A stretch of 39,403 nt of DNA from Escherichia sp. MOD1-EC7003. GTDB taxonomy: Bacteria > Pseudomonadota > Gammaproteobacteria > Enterobacterales > Enterobacteriaceae. This document shows, piece by piece, positions 8,289-19,042 of the stretch (positions are counted from its first letter, which is position 1; each line of letters begins with the position of its first letter). Under the pieces are notes generated by a model, which had not been told where the DNA came from, ran no database searches, and worked only from the letters and a program-made list of their open reading frames with translations. The position numbers and the translations under genes were made by a program. The DNA lies in contig NZ_PTRE01000009.1 of NCBI RefSeq assembly GCF_002965065.1, positions 1 to 39,403 on the forward strand, given 5' to 3'.

Positions 8289-9209
8289 ATGTTAAAATTT
8301 ATTCTACGTCGCTGTCTGGAAGCGATTCCGACGCTATTTATTCTTATTACTATTTCGTTCTTTATGATGCGCCTCGCGCCGGGAAGTCCTTTTACCGGCG
8401 AGCGTACTTTACCGCCAGAAGTGATGGCCAATATCGAAGCGAAATATCATCTTAATGATCCGATCATGACTCAGTATTTCAGCTACCTGAAACAACTGGC
8501 GCATGGCGATTTCGGACCGTCTTTTAAATATAAAGATTATTCGGTCAACGACCTGGTAGCATCCAGTTTTCCCGTTTCAGCAAAACTGGGAGCCGCAGCA
8601 TTTTTTCTCGCAGTGGTACTGGGCGTTAGTGCTGGCGTTATTGCCGCATTAAAACAAAACACCAAATGGGACTATACCGTCATGGGGTTGGCAATGACCG
8701 GGGTGGTTATCCCTAGTTTTGTGGTTGCGCCATTATTAGTCATGATATTTGCGATCATTTTGCATTGGCTGCCGGGCGGTGGCTGGAATGGTGGGGCGCT
8801 TAAATTCATGATACTGCCAATGGTGGCGTTGTCACTCGCCTATATCGCCAGTATTGCGCGTATTACCCGTGGTTCAATGATTGAAGTATTGCACTCCAAC
8901 TTTATTCGTACTGCCCGGGCGAAAGGTTTACCTATGCGGCGAATCATTTTCCGTCATGCCTTAAAACCCGCTCTGTTGCCAGTCCTCTCTTATATGGGGC
9001 CTGCGTTTGTCGGTATTATTACCGGCTCTATGGTCATCGAAACCATTTATGGTTTACCGGGGATTGGACAATTGTTCGTTAATGGCGCGTTAAACCGCGA
9101 CTACTCTCTGGTATTAAGCCTGACCATTCTGGTTGGTGCATTAACCATTTTGTTTAATGCCATTGTCGATGTGCTGTATGCGGTTATCGACCCGAAAATC
9201 CGTTACTGA
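8289..9209 (+). CDS. oppB: Oligopeptide ABC transporter permease OppB
   Basis: This 306-residue inner membrane permease forms, with OppC, the translocation channel for oligopeptides. About six transmembrane helices are visible, the first at residues 9-30 (AIPTLFILITISFFMM). The cytoplasmic EAA loop that docks onto the ATPases is present as RTARAKGLPMRRIIFRHALKPALLP near residues 206-230. The APGSPF segment after TM1 and the ending VIDPKIRY are typical of the DppB/OppB family. The ATG at 8289 follows AGAAGG. OppC starts 14 bases downstream. Confidence 0.98.
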   Translation: MLKFILRRCLEAIPTLFILITISFFMMRLAPGSPFTGERTLPPEVMANIEAKYHLNDPIMTQYFSYLKQLAHGDFGPSFKYKDYSVNDLVASSFPVSAKLGAAAFFLAVVLGVSAGVIAALKQNTKWDYTVMGLAMTGVVIPSFVVAPLLVMIFAIILHWLPGGGWNGGALKFMILPMVALSLAYIASIARITRGSMIEVLHSNFIRTARAKGLPMRRIIFRHALKPALLPVLSYMGPAFVGIITGSMVIETIYGLPGIGQLFVNGALNRDYSLVLSLTILVGALTILFNAIVDVLYAVIDPKIRY

Positions 9210-9223
9210 TACTGGAGCTCGCG

Positions 9224-10132
9224 ATGATGTTAAGTAAGAAAAACAGCGAGACGCTGGAAAATTTCAGTGAAAAGCTGGAGGTCGAAGGGCGCAGCTTGTG
9301 GCAGGACGCACGTCGACGTTTTATGCATAACCGTGCGGCGGTCGCCAGTCTGATCGTGCTGGTGCTGATCGCGTTATTTGTTATCCTGGCACCGATGCTT
9401 TCGCAGTTTGCCTATGACGATACCGACTGGGCGATGATGTCCAGCGCCCCGGATATGGAGTCCGGTCACTACTTTGGTACTGACTCATCTGGTCGTGACC
9501 TGCTTGTGCGCGTTGCGATTGGCGGGCGTATTTCACTTATGGTCGGGGTCGCTGCGGCGCTGGTGGCAGTGGTCGTGGGTACACTTTATGGTTCGCTTTC
9601 CGGTTATCTTGGCGGCAAAGTGGATTCGATAATGATGCGTCTGCTGGAAATCCTCAACTCCTTCCCATTCATGTTCTTCGTTATTTTGCTGGTGACCTTT
9701 TTCGGTCAAAACATTTTGCTGATTTTCGTGGCGATTGGCATGGTCTCCTGGCTGGATATGGCACGTATCGTGCGTGGACAAACCCTGAGTCTGAAGCGCA
9801 AAGAGTTTATTGAGGCGGCACAAGTTGGCGGTGTATCTACGCCAGGCATTGTTATTCGCCACATTGTGCCGAACGTACTCGGTGTAGTGGTGGTCTACGC
9901 ATCGCTACTGGTGCCCAGCATGATCCTTTTTGAGTCTTTCCTTAGTTTCCTGGGGCTGGGTACGCAGGAACCGTTGAGTAGCTGGGGCGCATTGCTGAGC
10001 GACGGTGCAAACTCGATGGAAGTCTCTCCATGGTTACTGTTGTTCCCAGCGGGATTCCTCGTGGTGACGCTGTTTTGTTTCAACTTTATCGGCGATGGCT
10101 TGCGTGATGCCCTCGACCCGAAAGATCGTTAA
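9224..10132 (+). CDS. oppC: Oligopeptide ABC transporter permease OppC
   Basis: The second channel subunit (302 residues) has a charged cytoplasmic N-terminus of about 35 residues before the first membrane helix (VASLIVLVLIALFVIL, about 40-58). The periplasmic FGTDSSGRDLLVR motif is characteristic of OppC/DppC proteins. The EAA loop is EAAQVGGVSTPGIVIRH, near residues 203-220, and the protein ends DGLRDALDPKDR, typical of the family. The start ATG-ATG at 9224/9227 leaves two possible initiators; the first gives the usual length. Eleven bases separate it from oppD. Confidence 0.98.
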   Translation: MMLSKKNSETLENFSEKLEVEGRSLWQDARRRFMHNRAAVASLIVLVLIALFVILAPMLSQFAYDDTDWAMMSSAPDMESGHYFGTDSSGRDLLVRVAIGGRISLMVGVAAALVAVVVGTLYGSLSGYLGGKVDSIMMRLLEILNSFPFMFFVILLVTFFGQNILLIFVAIGMVSWLDMARIVRGQTLSLKRKEFIEAAQVGGVSTPGIVIRHIVPNVLGVVVVYASLLVPSMILFESFLSFLGLGTQEPLSSWGALLSDGANSMEVSPWLLLFPAGFLVVTLFCFNFIGDGLRDALDPKDR

Positions 10133-10143
10133 GGAGTGCAGCC

Positions 10144-11157
10144 ATGAGCGTAATTGAAACTGCAACTGTGCCGCTCGCACAACAACAGGCTGACGCACTG
10201 CTGAACGTGAAAGATTTGCGTGTCACCTTTAGTACCCCGGACGGCGACGTTACGGCGGTCAATGATTTGAATTTTTCCCTACGTGCCGGGGAAACGCTGG
10301 GCATTGTTGGTGAGTCTGGTTCGGGTAAATCGCAAACTGCATTTGCGTTAATGGGCCTGCTGGCTTCTAACGGACGTATTGGTGGATCCGCAACCTTCAA
10401 TGGCCGCGAAATCCTTAATCTGCCAGAGCGTGAACTCAATAAACTGCGTGCTGAACAAATCTCAATGATTTTTCAGGACCCGATGACCTCGTTGAATCCC
10501 TATATGCGCGTCGGTGAGCAGTTGATGGAAGTGCTGATGCTGCATAAGAACATGAGCAAAGCTGAGGCGTTTGAAGAGTCAGTGCGGATGCTCGATGCAG
10601 TAAAAATGCCGGAAGCGCGTAAACGCATGAAGATGTTCCCGCACGAATTTTCTGGCGGTATGCGTCAGCGAGTCATGATTGCGATGGCATTGTTATGTCG
10701 ACCTAAGCTGCTGATTGCGGATGAACCCACTACTGCGCTGGATGTCACCGTACAGGCGCAGATCATGACACTATTGAATGAACTGAAGCGGGAATTTAAT
10801 ACCGCCATTATTATGATTACCCACGATCTTGGCGTGGTGGCAGGGATCTGTGACAAAGTGCTGGTCATGTACGCCGGGCGCACGATGGAATATGGCAATG
10901 CACGTGATGTCTTTTATCAACCCGTTCATCCTTATTCTATCGGTTTGCTCAATGCGGTGCCGCGTCTTGATGCAGAAGGTGAAACGATGTTGACCATCCC
11001 GGGTAATCCACCAAACCTGCTGCGATTACCGAAAGGTTGCCCGTTCCAGCCACGTTGTCCGCATGCGATGGAAATTTGTAGTAGCGCACCACCGCTGGAA
11101 GAGTTCACGCCTGGTCGCTTGCGAGCCTGCTTTAAACCGGTGGAGGAACTGTTATGA
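10144..11157 (+). CDS. oppD: Oligopeptide ABC transporter ATPase OppD
   Basis: One of two non-identical ATPases that power the Opp importer from the cytoplasmic face (337 residues). The Walker A motif GESGSGKS is at residues 56-63, the Q-loop is in FQDPMTSLNPYMRVGEQ, the signature is FSGGMRQRVMIAMAL near 169-183, and Walker B LLIADEPTTALD lies near 188-199, followed by the switch His in ITHDLG. The C-terminal oligo_HPY domain holds four cysteines (CPFQPRCPHAMEIC plus a late Cys); related dipeptide and oligopeptide ATPases bind a 4Fe-4S cluster with such cysteines. GGAG precedes the ATG. Its stop overlaps the oppF start (ATGA), indicating translational coupling. Confidence 0.98.
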   Translation: MSVIETATVPLAQQQADALLNVKDLRVTFSTPDGDVTAVNDLNFSLRAGETLGIVGESGSGKSQTAFALMGLLASNGRIGGSATFNGREILNLPERELNKLRAEQISMIFQDPMTSLNPYMRVGEQLMEVLMLHKNMSKAEAFEESVRMLDAVKMPEARKRMKMFPHEFSGGMRQRVMIAMALLCRPKLLIADEPTTALDVTVQAQIMTLLNELKREFNTAIIMITHDLGVVAGICDKVLVMYAGRTMEYGNARDVFYQPVHPYSIGLLNAVPRLDAEGETMLTIPGNPPNLLRLPKGCPFQPRCPHAMEICSSAPPLEEFTPGRLRACFKPVEELL

Positions 11158-12158
11158 ATGCTGTAACCGAAGGAAGAAAAGTCCTCCTCGAAATCGCCGA
11201 CCTGAAAGTGCACTTTGAGATCAAAGATGGCAACCAGTGGTTCTGGCAACCGCCAAAAACGCTCAAAGCCGTCGATGGTGTAACTCTTCGCCTGTATGAA
11301 GGAGAAACATTAGGTGTGGTAGGGGAATCGGGATGCGGCAAGTCCACCTTTGCTCGTGCCATCATTGGTTTGGTCAAGGCGACCGATGGTCATGTAGCCT
11401 GGTTAGGTAAAGAGTTGCTGGGCATGAAACCCGATGAATGGCGTGCCGTTCGCAGTGATATTCAGATGATTTTCCAGGATCCGCTGGCATCGCTGAACCC
11501 GCGTATGACCATCGGCGAGATCATCGCTGAACCGCTGCGTACCTATCATCCGAAAATGTCACGTCAGGAAATTCGCGAGCGTGTGAAGGCGATGATGCTG
11601 AAAGTCGGGTTGTTGCCTAACCTGATTAATCGCTATCCGCATGAGTTCTCCGGCGGGCAGTGCCAGCGTATCGGGATTGCACGTGCTCTTATTCTTGAAC
11701 CGAAGCTGATTATCTGCGATGAGCCGGTTTCGGCGCTGGACGTGTCAATTCAGGCGCAGGTGGTCAATCTGCTCCAGCAGCTGCAACGCGAGATGGGATT
11801 GTCATTAATTTTTATCGCTCACGACCTGGCTGTGGTAAAACACATTTCCGATCGTGTGCTGGTGATGTATCTCGGCCATGCGGTAGAACTGGGGACGTAT
11901 GATGAGGTCTACCATAATCCTCTGCATCCTTATACCAGGGCATTGATGTCGGCAGTCCCTATTCCTGATCCGGATCTGGAGAAGAACAAAACCATCCAGT
12001 TACTGGAAGGGGAGTTACCGTCGCCGATTAACCCGCCTTCCGGTTGTGTTTTCCGTACCCGTTGCCCGATTGCCGGTCCGGAGTGTGCCAAAACACGACC
12101 CGTGCTGGAGGGGAGTTTCAGACACGCTGTTTCTTGCCTGAAAGTCGATCCACTTTAA
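11154..12158 (+). CDS. oppF: Oligopeptide ABC transporter ATPase OppF
   Basis: Second ATPase of the Opp complex (334 residues), expected to pair with OppD at the membrane. It has Walker A GESGCGKST (about 56-64), FQDPLASLNPRMTIGE as Q-loop region, the signature FSGGQCQRIGIARAL, Walker B LIICDEPVSALD and the His-switch IAHDLA. The C-terminal oligo_HPY extension again carries cysteines (GCVFRTRCPIAGPEC and a final Cys). The start ATG overlaps the oppD stop by 4 bases. It is the last gene of the operon, and a strong terminator follows 4 bases after the stop. Confidence 0.98.
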   Translation: MNAVTEGRKVLLEIADLKVHFEIKDGNQWFWQPPKTLKAVDGVTLRLYEGETLGVVGESGCGKSTFARAIIGLVKATDGHVAWLGKELLGMKPDEWRAVRSDIQMIFQDPLASLNPRMTIGEIIAEPLRTYHPKMSRQEIRERVKAMMLKVGLLPNLINRYPHEFSGGQCQRIGIARALILEPKLIICDEPVSALDVSIQAQVVNLLQQLQREMGLSLIFIAHDLAVVKHISDRVLVMYLGHAVELGTYDEVYHNPLHPYTRALMSAVPIPDPDLEKNKTIQLLEGELPSPINPPSGCVFRTRCPIAGPECAKTRPVLEGSFRHAVSCLKVDPL

Positions 12159-12162
12159 AAAC

Positions 12163-12192
12163 AAAAAGGGCTGACAGTTGTCGGCCCTTTTT
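12163..12192. terminator. Bidirectional terminator between oppF and yciU
   Basis: GGGCTGAC and GTCGGCCC form an 8-bp stem (one G·T pair) with an AGTT loop. It is flanked by five As upstream and five Ts downstream, so it can end both oppABCDF (plus) and cls-yciU (minus). Confidence 0.92.
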
Positions 12193-12210
12193 CACGCCAA
12201 AAGCAATTAT

Positions 12211-14035
<1,825 letters not shown>

Positions 14036-14177
14036 AGATTAGAAATCCTTTTGAAAGCGCATTGTTATGAGTTTACGCATATGGATTCATCTGGCAAATA
14101 AAAACGCGGGAAAAGCACTGGTCAGCGTCCGGGGCGAAGGTATAATGACCATTCTGTTATTGCATAGAGTAGTTAAC

Positions 14178-14351
14178 ATGAAGCGGAGTAGAACGGAAGT
14201 GGGGCGCTGGCGCATGCAGCGTCAGGCAAGCCGACGTAAATCGCGTTGGCTTGAGGGGCAGTCGCGCCGAAATATGCGTATCCACAGCATCAGGAAGTGC
14301 ATTCTAAACAAACAGCGTAACTCGTTATTGTTTGCGATCTACAATATCTAA
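14178..14351 (+). CDS. yciY: Small basic protein YciY
   Basis: A 57-residue, extremely basic protein: the first 45 residues hold about 15 Arg/Lys (KRSRTEVGRWRMQRQASRRK and onwards), and the end LLFAIYNI is hydrophobic. I recognise it as YciY of E. coli, a small protein of unknown function. The ATG at 14178 is chosen because it matches that protein; a longer frame reaches back to 14067 without support. Upstream, TTGCATAGAGTAGTTAAC provides little Shine-Dalgarno match, so translation may be weak. It sits alone between divergent cls and convergent kch. The high positive charge would suit binding to nucleic acid or membrane lipids, which is inference only. Confidence 0.8.
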   Translation: MKRSRTEVGRWRMQRQASRRKSRWLEGQSRRNMRIHSIRKCILNKQRNSLLFAIYNI

Positions 14352-14358
14352 ATGTACT

Positions 14359-14390
14359 GGGCACCATAGCGGTGCCCATTAAGTTTACTC
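14359..14390. terminator. Hairpin between yciY and kch
   Basis: GGGCACC (14359-14365) and GGTGCCC (14371-14377) form a perfect 7-bp stem with a 5-base loop, 7 bases beyond the yciY stop and between convergent genes. The T-tract afterwards (ATTAAGTTT) is weak. Confidence 0.65.
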
Positions 14391-14405
14391 TTCCGTCTTT
14401 AAACT

Positions 14406-15659
14406 CTATTTTTGCGCCGATTCTTTGCAGTCAGCTTTCGATTCTTGTTCATCGTTATCGCTGAAAATACCATGACCGGAGTTCAACAACATTGAAACGA
14501 GCATATCATTATTAATCTCTTCACCATTTAAAACCCGCGCCAGAATTTCGCTGCCAAACAGCTGTGGCGAGAGAATGATATCCGGATGTACCATCTTAAT
14601 CTTATTCAGGTTTTTGCTATCACTGACGGCGAGAACTGTTTTGACATCACTGCTCATATCTTTTGCCGATAGAACAACAAACGCGTTATCTGCATCGTTA
14701 TCACTCAGCGCCAGAATGGCCCGGCAACGATCGATTCCCGCTTTCTTTAATACCGAACTGTCATTGCTGTCACCGGGGATAACATCCGCGTTATCGCCTA
14801 AGCGTTGCTCAAGTTGCTTGATATCATCTTCAGGCAAGTTGCTGATAACCGTTACGTTTTGTCCGCGTTGATTCAGTTGCAGAATCGTATTGATGGCGAG
14901 AATCGAATGTCCGCAAACAATAAAATGATCTTTACGATGCATTGTATGATTGTTTCCTTTTACAAGTTTGTTGAATCCCCCGCGGATAAGCGGACCAAAA
15001 ATTGATGTCATGGAGGTGGCAAAAACGGTAATGCCGGAAATAATGACCGAAATAGTGAACAATCGTGCTGATTCAGAAACCGGGACAATATCGCCATAGC
15101 CGACGGTTGACATGGTTTCTATCGAAAAATAGAACGCGGTCATCAAACTTTCTATTCGCGGATTAAAGCCTTCACTTAAATAAAGCGCACCGTAGGTGGA
15201 GTAAAACAGTAACGTCGTGAAACTAATAAATGCGAAAATTGTCCCGGCAGCGGCGCTACTGTGGGAGAAGTCTTTGCGCAGTATCAGCAAAAACACCAGC
15301 GTAAAAATGCAAAAACCAATACTAAATTTCAGCCAGGGATAAAAATGCAATGTGTAAATCAGCGCAATCAACAACAAAATAATACTGATTGCCCATGCGA
15401 GCTTTGCCCGGAACAGTAAGCCAATGGAGTTCAGGACAAGAAAGACGCCAAGGATAAATAGTGGAGCGTTCGCCAGCAAGGAGAGATCCAACTCTGAAAA
15501 TGCTTTGATATGGAAAATATCAAGCAAATTGACCGACATACCATAGATTGTTTTAAAAATAAGCAAGCCATTTAAAAAAACGGCCAGTGCGAGAATGTCG
15601 TGCCGTAGGATCACCCATAAATTTGTTGCTGTTTGTTTGAATGTAGCCCAGTGACTCAC
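14406..15659 (-). CDS. kch: Voltage-gated-type potassium channel Kch with RCK domain
   Basis: A 417-residue inner membrane K+ channel. Six membrane segments fill residues about 20-225. The pore loop carries the selectivity filter TVGYGD at 185-190. From residue 240 on, a cytoplasmic RCK/TrkA-N domain (HFIVCGHSILAIN as nucleotide-binding start) senses ligand. In E. coli a second start at Met240 also makes the soluble RCK domain alone; Met240 is conserved here. I place the start at the GTG at 15659 (MSHWATFKQT) because AGAGGT lies about 5 bases upstream; another in-frame GTG at 15677 has no such site. Physiological role in E. coli is still unclear. It stands between yciY (convergent) and yciI. 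Confidence 0.95.
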   Translation of the reverse strand: MSHWATFKQTATNLWVILRHDILALAVFLNGLLIFKTIYGMSVNLLDIFHIKAFSELDLSLLANAPLFILGVFLVLNSIGLLFRAKLAWAISIILLLIALIYTLHFYPWLKFSIGFCIFTLVFLLILRKDFSHSSAAAGTIFAFISFTTLLFYSTYGALYLSEGFNPRIESLMTAFYFSIETMSTVGYGDIVPVSESARLFTISVIISGITVFATSMTSIFGPLIRGGFNKLVKGNNHTMHRKDHFIVCGHSILAINTILQLNQRGQNVTVISNLPEDDIKQLEQRLGDNADVIPGDSNDSSVLKKAGIDRCRAILALSDNDADNAFVVLSAKDMSSDVKTVLAVSDSKNLNKIKMVHPDIILSPQLFGSEILARVLNGEEINNDMLVSMLLNSGHGIFSDNDEQESKADCKESAQK

Positions 15660-15894
15660 TGATACCTCTGTAACCACAGTTTTGTTTAATTATCTTAACG
15701 TGCACATTTTGTGAAGACACATGCAGCACGTGAATGTATTAAACCATAGTAGATGACTTTATCCGCAGTAATCAAAGGATTTGAGTGAGCAACTCTGCGT
15801 CTGGGAAGGGCATTTTTCCTGAATATGCTCACATCATATAAAGAAATACAGATAAAGTTATTATCTGATTGTGGTGGTGAACCTGTAAGGAAAG
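15660..15894. other. kch–yciI intergenic region
   Basis: No gene is seen. CAGATAA/TTATCTG (15849-15855 and 15861-15867) is a perfect 7-bp inverted repeat with a 5-base spacer, about 190 bases upstream of the kch GTG. It could be a protein site or hairpin. The rest is AT-rich leader and promoter sequence for kch. Confidence 0.35.
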
Positions 15895-15896
15895 GC

Positions 15897-15928
15897 CAAA
15901 CAAGAACACGATTGCTAAAACCGTGTCC
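15897..15928 (-). terminator. Candidate yciI terminator
   Basis: On the minus strand GGACACG (15922-15928) pairs with CGTGTTC (15904-15910), with one G·T pair, followed by TTGTTTGG. It lies about 20 bases after the yciI stop. The loop is long (11 bases), so efficiency is uncertain. Confidence 0.5.
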
Positions 15929-15947
15929 TTAAATATTGAATCTCTAC

Positions 15948-16244
15948 TCAGAACACTTTCTTAAACGGTTTCACTGAAACGTGTTCATAGACTCCTGCCG
16001 CTACGTACGGGTCAGCGTCGGCCCAGGCCTGAGCGGCTTCCAGCGATTCAAATTCAGCAATAACGGTTGAGCCAGTAAATCCCGCAGCCCCTGGATCGTT
16101 ACTGTCTACCGCTGGCATTGGACCGGCGGTCAACAAACGACCTTCATCATGCAGTAACTGTAAACGTGCTAAATGTGCCGGACGAACGGAAAGGCGTTTT
16201 TCGAGGCTATCAGCTTTGTCTTGAGCGTAAATAACATACAACAC
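15948..16244 (-). CDS. yciI: YCII-domain protein YciI
   Basis: A 98-residue cytoplasmic protein of the YCII family, a small ferredoxin-like alpha-beta fold. It carries conserved [15 protein letters not shown] (His near residue 24) and TAGPMPA, residues proposed to form an active site; related domains occur in dechlorinating enzymes. The E. coli protein has no firmly established reaction. The start is GTG at 16244, supported by AAGGAG eight bases upstream. A longer frame to 16340 has no such site and is rejected. It is divergent from tonB. Confidence 0.93.
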
Positions 16245-16391
16245 GGGCACAACTCCTTGTTCGGGAAAGTTGTAAAGTACGTTATTTGAAAGGGCGAAGA
16301 TCTGCAACGGAAAGATGATGTCATTGTCAACCCCATGCATAAAGTAAGGTCAATTGCGCCAAAAATGCCATTTTCACTGATCCTGATCGCC

Positions 16392-16421
16392 TTGCCTTAT
16401 TGAATATGATTGCTATTTGCA
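16392..16421 (+). promoter_or_regulatory. tonB promoter with overlapping Fur-type site
   Basis: TTGCCT (16392-16397) and TATTTG (16414-16419) are 16 bases apart, upstream of tonB. The 7-1-7 arrangement TGATTGC-T-ATTTGCA at 16407-16421 matches the Fur consensus in 4 of 7 and 5 of 7 positions and covers the -10. This agrees with known iron repression of tonB by Fur in E. coli. Confidence 0.65.
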
Positions 16422-16467
16422 TTTAAAATCGAGGTCTGGTTTTTCTACTGAAATGATTATGACTTCA

Positions 16468-17187
16468 ATGCCCCTTGATTTACCTCGCCGATTCCCCTGG
16501 CCGACGTTGCTTTCGGTCTGCATTCATGGTGCTGTTGTGGCGGGTCTGCTCTATACCTCGGTACATCAGGTTATTGAACTACCTGCGCCTGCGCAGCCGA
16601 TTTCTGTCACGATGGTTGCGCCAGCGGATCTCGAACCGCCACAAGCCGTTCAGCCGCCACCGGAGCCTGTGGTAGAGCCAGAACCGGAACCTGAGCCGAT
16701 TCCTGAACCGCCAAAAGAAGCACCGGTGGTCATTGAAAAGCCGAAGCCGAAACCTAAGCCAAAACCGAAGCCGGTGAAAAAGGTACAGGAGCAGCCAAAA
16801 CGCGATGTCAAACCAGTAGAGTCACGTCCGGCATCACCGTTTGAAAATACGGCACCCGCGCGTCCGATCACTAGCACGGCAACGGCTGCAACCAGCAAGC
16901 CGGTTACAAGTGTGGCTTCAGGACCTCGCGCATTAAGCCGTAATCAGCCGCAGTATCCGGCACGTGCACAGGCATTGCGCATTGAAGGGCAGGTTAAAGT
17001 TAAATTTGACGTCACGCCGGATGGTCGCGTGGATAACGTACAAATCCTCTCAGCTAAACCGGCGAACATGTTTGAGCGTGAAGTGAAAAATGCGATGCGC
17101 AGATGGCGTTATGAGCCGGGTAAGCCAGGCAGTGGGATTGTGGTGAATATTCTGTTTAAAATTAACGGTACCACCGAAATTCAGTAA
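16468..17187 (+). CDS. tonB: Energy transducer TonB
   Basis: TonB (239 residues from this start) carries proton-motive energy from the ExbB-ExbD complex in the inner membrane to outer membrane receptors for siderophores and cobalamin. An N-terminal membrane anchor (about 12-32) contains the SxxxH motif ([11 protein letters not shown]). The periplasmic middle is rich in Pro: Glu-Pro repeats ([13 protein letters not shown]) and then Lys-Pro repeats ([10 protein letters not shown]), which span the periplasm. The globular C-terminal domain includes [16 protein letters not shown] and QPQYP, which contacts TonB boxes. Three in-frame ATGs occur at 16453, 16459 and 16468; I choose the last because it gives the known length. 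Residue 2 is Pro here rather than the Thr of K-12. Confidence 0.97.
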   Translation: MPLDLPRRFPWPTLLSVCIHGAVVAGLLYTSVHQVIELPAPAQPISVTMVAPADLEPPQAVQPPPEPVVEPEPEPEPIPEPPKEAPVVIEKPKPKPKPKPKPVKKVQEQPKRDVKPVESRPASPFENTAPARPITSTATAATSKPVTSVASGPRALSRNQPQYPARAQALRIEGQVKVKFDVTPDGRVDNVQILSAKPANMFEREVKNAMRRWRYEPGKPGSGIVVNILFKINGTTEIQ

Positions 17188-17198
17188 GCAGAAAGTCA

Positions 17199-17224
17199 AA
17201 AGCCTCCGACCGGAGGCTTTCGAT
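17199..17224. terminator. Perfect bidirectional terminator between tonB and yciA
   Basis: AAAGCCTCCG (17199-17208) and CGGAGGCTTT (17211-17220) are an exact 10-bp inverted repeat around AC, with A-rich and T-rich flanks on either side. It serves tonB (plus) and the yciCBA transcript (minus), as known for tonB in E. coli. Confidence 0.93.
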
Positions 17225-17226
17225 TA

Positions 17227-17625
17227 TTACTCAACAGGTAAGGCGCGAGGTTTTCCTTCAGGATCAACTGCGACATACTTAAATAACGCTTCTGTCGCTT
17301 TATAGCGTTGCCCAATCGGTTCAGACGCCACTTTTTTCACCCACACTTCAATATTAATGCTGACCGATGTCGTCCCTTTCTGGACACAGCGTGCATAGCA
17401 GCACACTACATCGCCGACCGCAACTGGCCGTAAGAAAGTCATTCCTTCAACCCGCACGGTTACTACGCGACCGTGGGCAATTTCTTTCGCCAGAATAGCG
17501 CCGCCAATATCCATTTGTGACATTAACCAACCACCAAAGATATCACCATTGGCATTGGTATCGGCAGGCATGGCTAAAGTACGTAAAACAAGATCGCCCT
17601 GAGGGACGTTATGTGTTGTAGACAT
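17227..17625 (-). CDS. yciA: Acyl-CoA thioesterase YciA
   Basis: A 132-residue single hotdog-domain thioesterase that hydrolyses a broad range of short- and long-chain acyl-CoAs in the cytoplasm. The family motif NANGDIFGGWLMSQMDIGGA spans residues 24-43, with the catalytic Asp at 39. The substrate-binding segment VRVEGMTFLRPVAVGDVVCCYA follows. Length equals E. coli YciA. It is separated from yciB by 104 bases and shares the terminator with tonB, so it may have its own promoter. Confidence 0.96.
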   Translation of the reverse strand: MSTTHNVPQGDLVLRTLAMPADTNANGDIFGGWLMSQMDIGGAILAKEIAHGRVVTVRVEGMTFLRPVAVGDVVCCYARCVQKGTTSVSINIEVWVKKVASEPIGQRYKATEALFKYVAVDPEGKPRALPVE

Positions 17626-17729
17626 GGTAAAACCGACTAAAAAGGAAAATCACAGGCGCGATGCTACTATGATTTTCCTGAGGAGAACAGAGGAGATGCA
17701 GCGCCAGCCCCGAAGGACTGGCAGTCTGG

Positions 17730-18269
17730 TCAGGATTTATCTTCCTGCGGCATATGGCGGTAGATATAGATACCGCTTAGCAATGTGAAGATTAAGGTAA
17801 GGGCGGTCAGGCCAAATACTTTAAAGTTGACCCAAATATTTTGCGGCAGCCAGAATGCGATGTAGATGTTTGCCAGACCGCAAAGGATAAAGAAAATAGC
17901 CCAGGCCAGATTCAGCTTCGACCATACCGGCTGCGGCAGAGTGAGTTCTTTACCCAGCATCCGCTGAATTAGCGGCTTTTTCATCACCCATTGGCTAACT
18001 AACAGGGCTCCCGCAAACAGAGTATAAATGACAGTAACCTTCCATTTAATAAACTCATCATTGTGGAAGAACAGCGTCAAGCCACCGAAGACGACCACCA
18101 GAATAAAAGTGATCAGGGCCATTTTCTCAACCTTACGAAAGCGAACCCAGCTATATATAAGCACAATCGCTGTGGCGACGATCAGCGCCGCAGTAGCCGC
18201 ATAGATGTCATAAATCTTGTAAAACGCGAAAAAGACAACCAGCGGTAAAAAATCAAGAAACTGCTTCAT
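17730..18269 (-). CDS. yciB: Inner membrane envelope-integrity protein YciB
   Basis: A 179-residue polytopic membrane protein with five to six helices, starting [21 protein letters not shown], which is the signature of the IspZ/YciB (intracellular septation A) family. In Shigella ispA affects septation. In E. coli YciB interacts with division and elongation proteins and, together with DcrB, is important for envelope homeostasis; the exact activity is unknown. The ending RHMPQEDKS matches E. coli. It is 29 bases downstream of yciC and likely co-transcribed. Confidence 0.95.
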   Translation of the reverse strand: MKQFLDFLPLVVFFAFYKIYDIYAATAALIVATAIVLIYSWVRFRKVEKMALITFILVVVFGGLTLFFHNDEFIKWKVTVIYTLFAGALLVSQWVMKKPLIQRMLGKELTLPQPVWSKLNLAWAIFFILCGLANIYIAFWLPQNIWVNFKVFGLTALTLIFTLLSGIYIYRHMPQEDKS

Positions 18270-18298
18270 TTTACGATTCCGTAATCAAATGCTTAAGG

Positions 18299-19042
18299 TT
18301 ATTGGCGAATCAACATATACAGGCGGAACAGATAAATGAGCAATACAGCTGAAATCAGGTTGCTCAAGGTGTTCGCCAGTACGGCACCAATTTCCGGGGT
18401 TAATGCGGCAAAAGAAGAGGCAAAAAGCAGCAACAGTGTTTTTGCCAGCAACCAGCTCAAAACCGCGGGTGCCACCAGACGCATATTCGCCCATGTGAGT
18501 CGCATACTGCTACGCATCGAGGCAAAAACGCCCATTTTGTCCTGTACCAACATCACCGGTGCCAGAGCAAGTAAAATGGCCATGAGAATTCCCGGAACGA
18601 CCACCAGCATGATGCCAATCTGTACTAAAAGAGTTGTCAGAAAAATCAGAATAAATAACTTTGGCAATATCGGCGCACTGACACCAATAGCTCGCAGTGC
18701 ACTGACTCTCTGACCCGCAGACACCAGCTGGATAATTAATATTACGCCTCCGGCGAGAATGGCGTTACCGATTAATCCTGAAAAAGTGGACGCCGCTGAA
18801 GCTTGCAGCAAAATTTGTTGCTGTTCCGGTGACATATTCTGCACCAGGTCGAACAACCCACTACTGTCGCTAACGGGCATGCCGTCATTGAGCTGTGTAA
18901 GCTGTGCATCACTGGGTGAGAAAACATGCCCTAACACCACTGTGATAAACGCACATAGCAACGATACCAACAGAATGGTCATAAATTGATTACGGAAGAA
19001 ATTTCCGGTGTCACGGTATACGGACTGCGCCGTGATAGACAT
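18299..19042 (-). CDS. yciC: UPF0259 membrane protein YciC
   Basis: A 247-residue polytopic inner membrane protein of the UPF0259 family, with about six predicted helices, such as [19 protein letters not shown] near 19-37 and repeated Leu/Ile/Val-rich segments from about 85 to the C-terminus. It begins [19 protein letters not shown]. Function is not established. It heads the yciC-yciB(-yciA) group and is divergent from ompW; AGGAGAGTGC precedes the ATG at 19042. Confidence 0.93.
   Translation of the reverse strand: MSITAQSVYRDTGNFFRNQFMTILLVSLLCAFITVVLGHVFSPSDAQLTQLNDGMPVSDSSGLFDLVQNMSPEQQQILLQASAASTFSGLIGNAILAGGVILIIQLVSAGQRVSALRAIGVSAPILPKLFILIFLTTLLVQIGIMLVVVPGILMAILLALAPVMLVQDKMGVFASMRSSMRLTWANMRLVAPAVLSWLLAKTLLLLFASSFAALTPEIGAVLANTLSNLISAVLLIYLFRLYMLIRQ

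Noticed and set aside
15660-15677. Upstream GTG start for kch
   Set aside because: The AGAGGT ribosome binding site lies between the two GTG codons, so it can serve only the downstream one at 15659.
16601-16800. Repeat array resembling a CRISPR or satellite in tonB
   Set aside because: The repeats encode the Glu-Pro and Lys-Pro stretches of TonB; they are in frame and part of a normal coding sequence.
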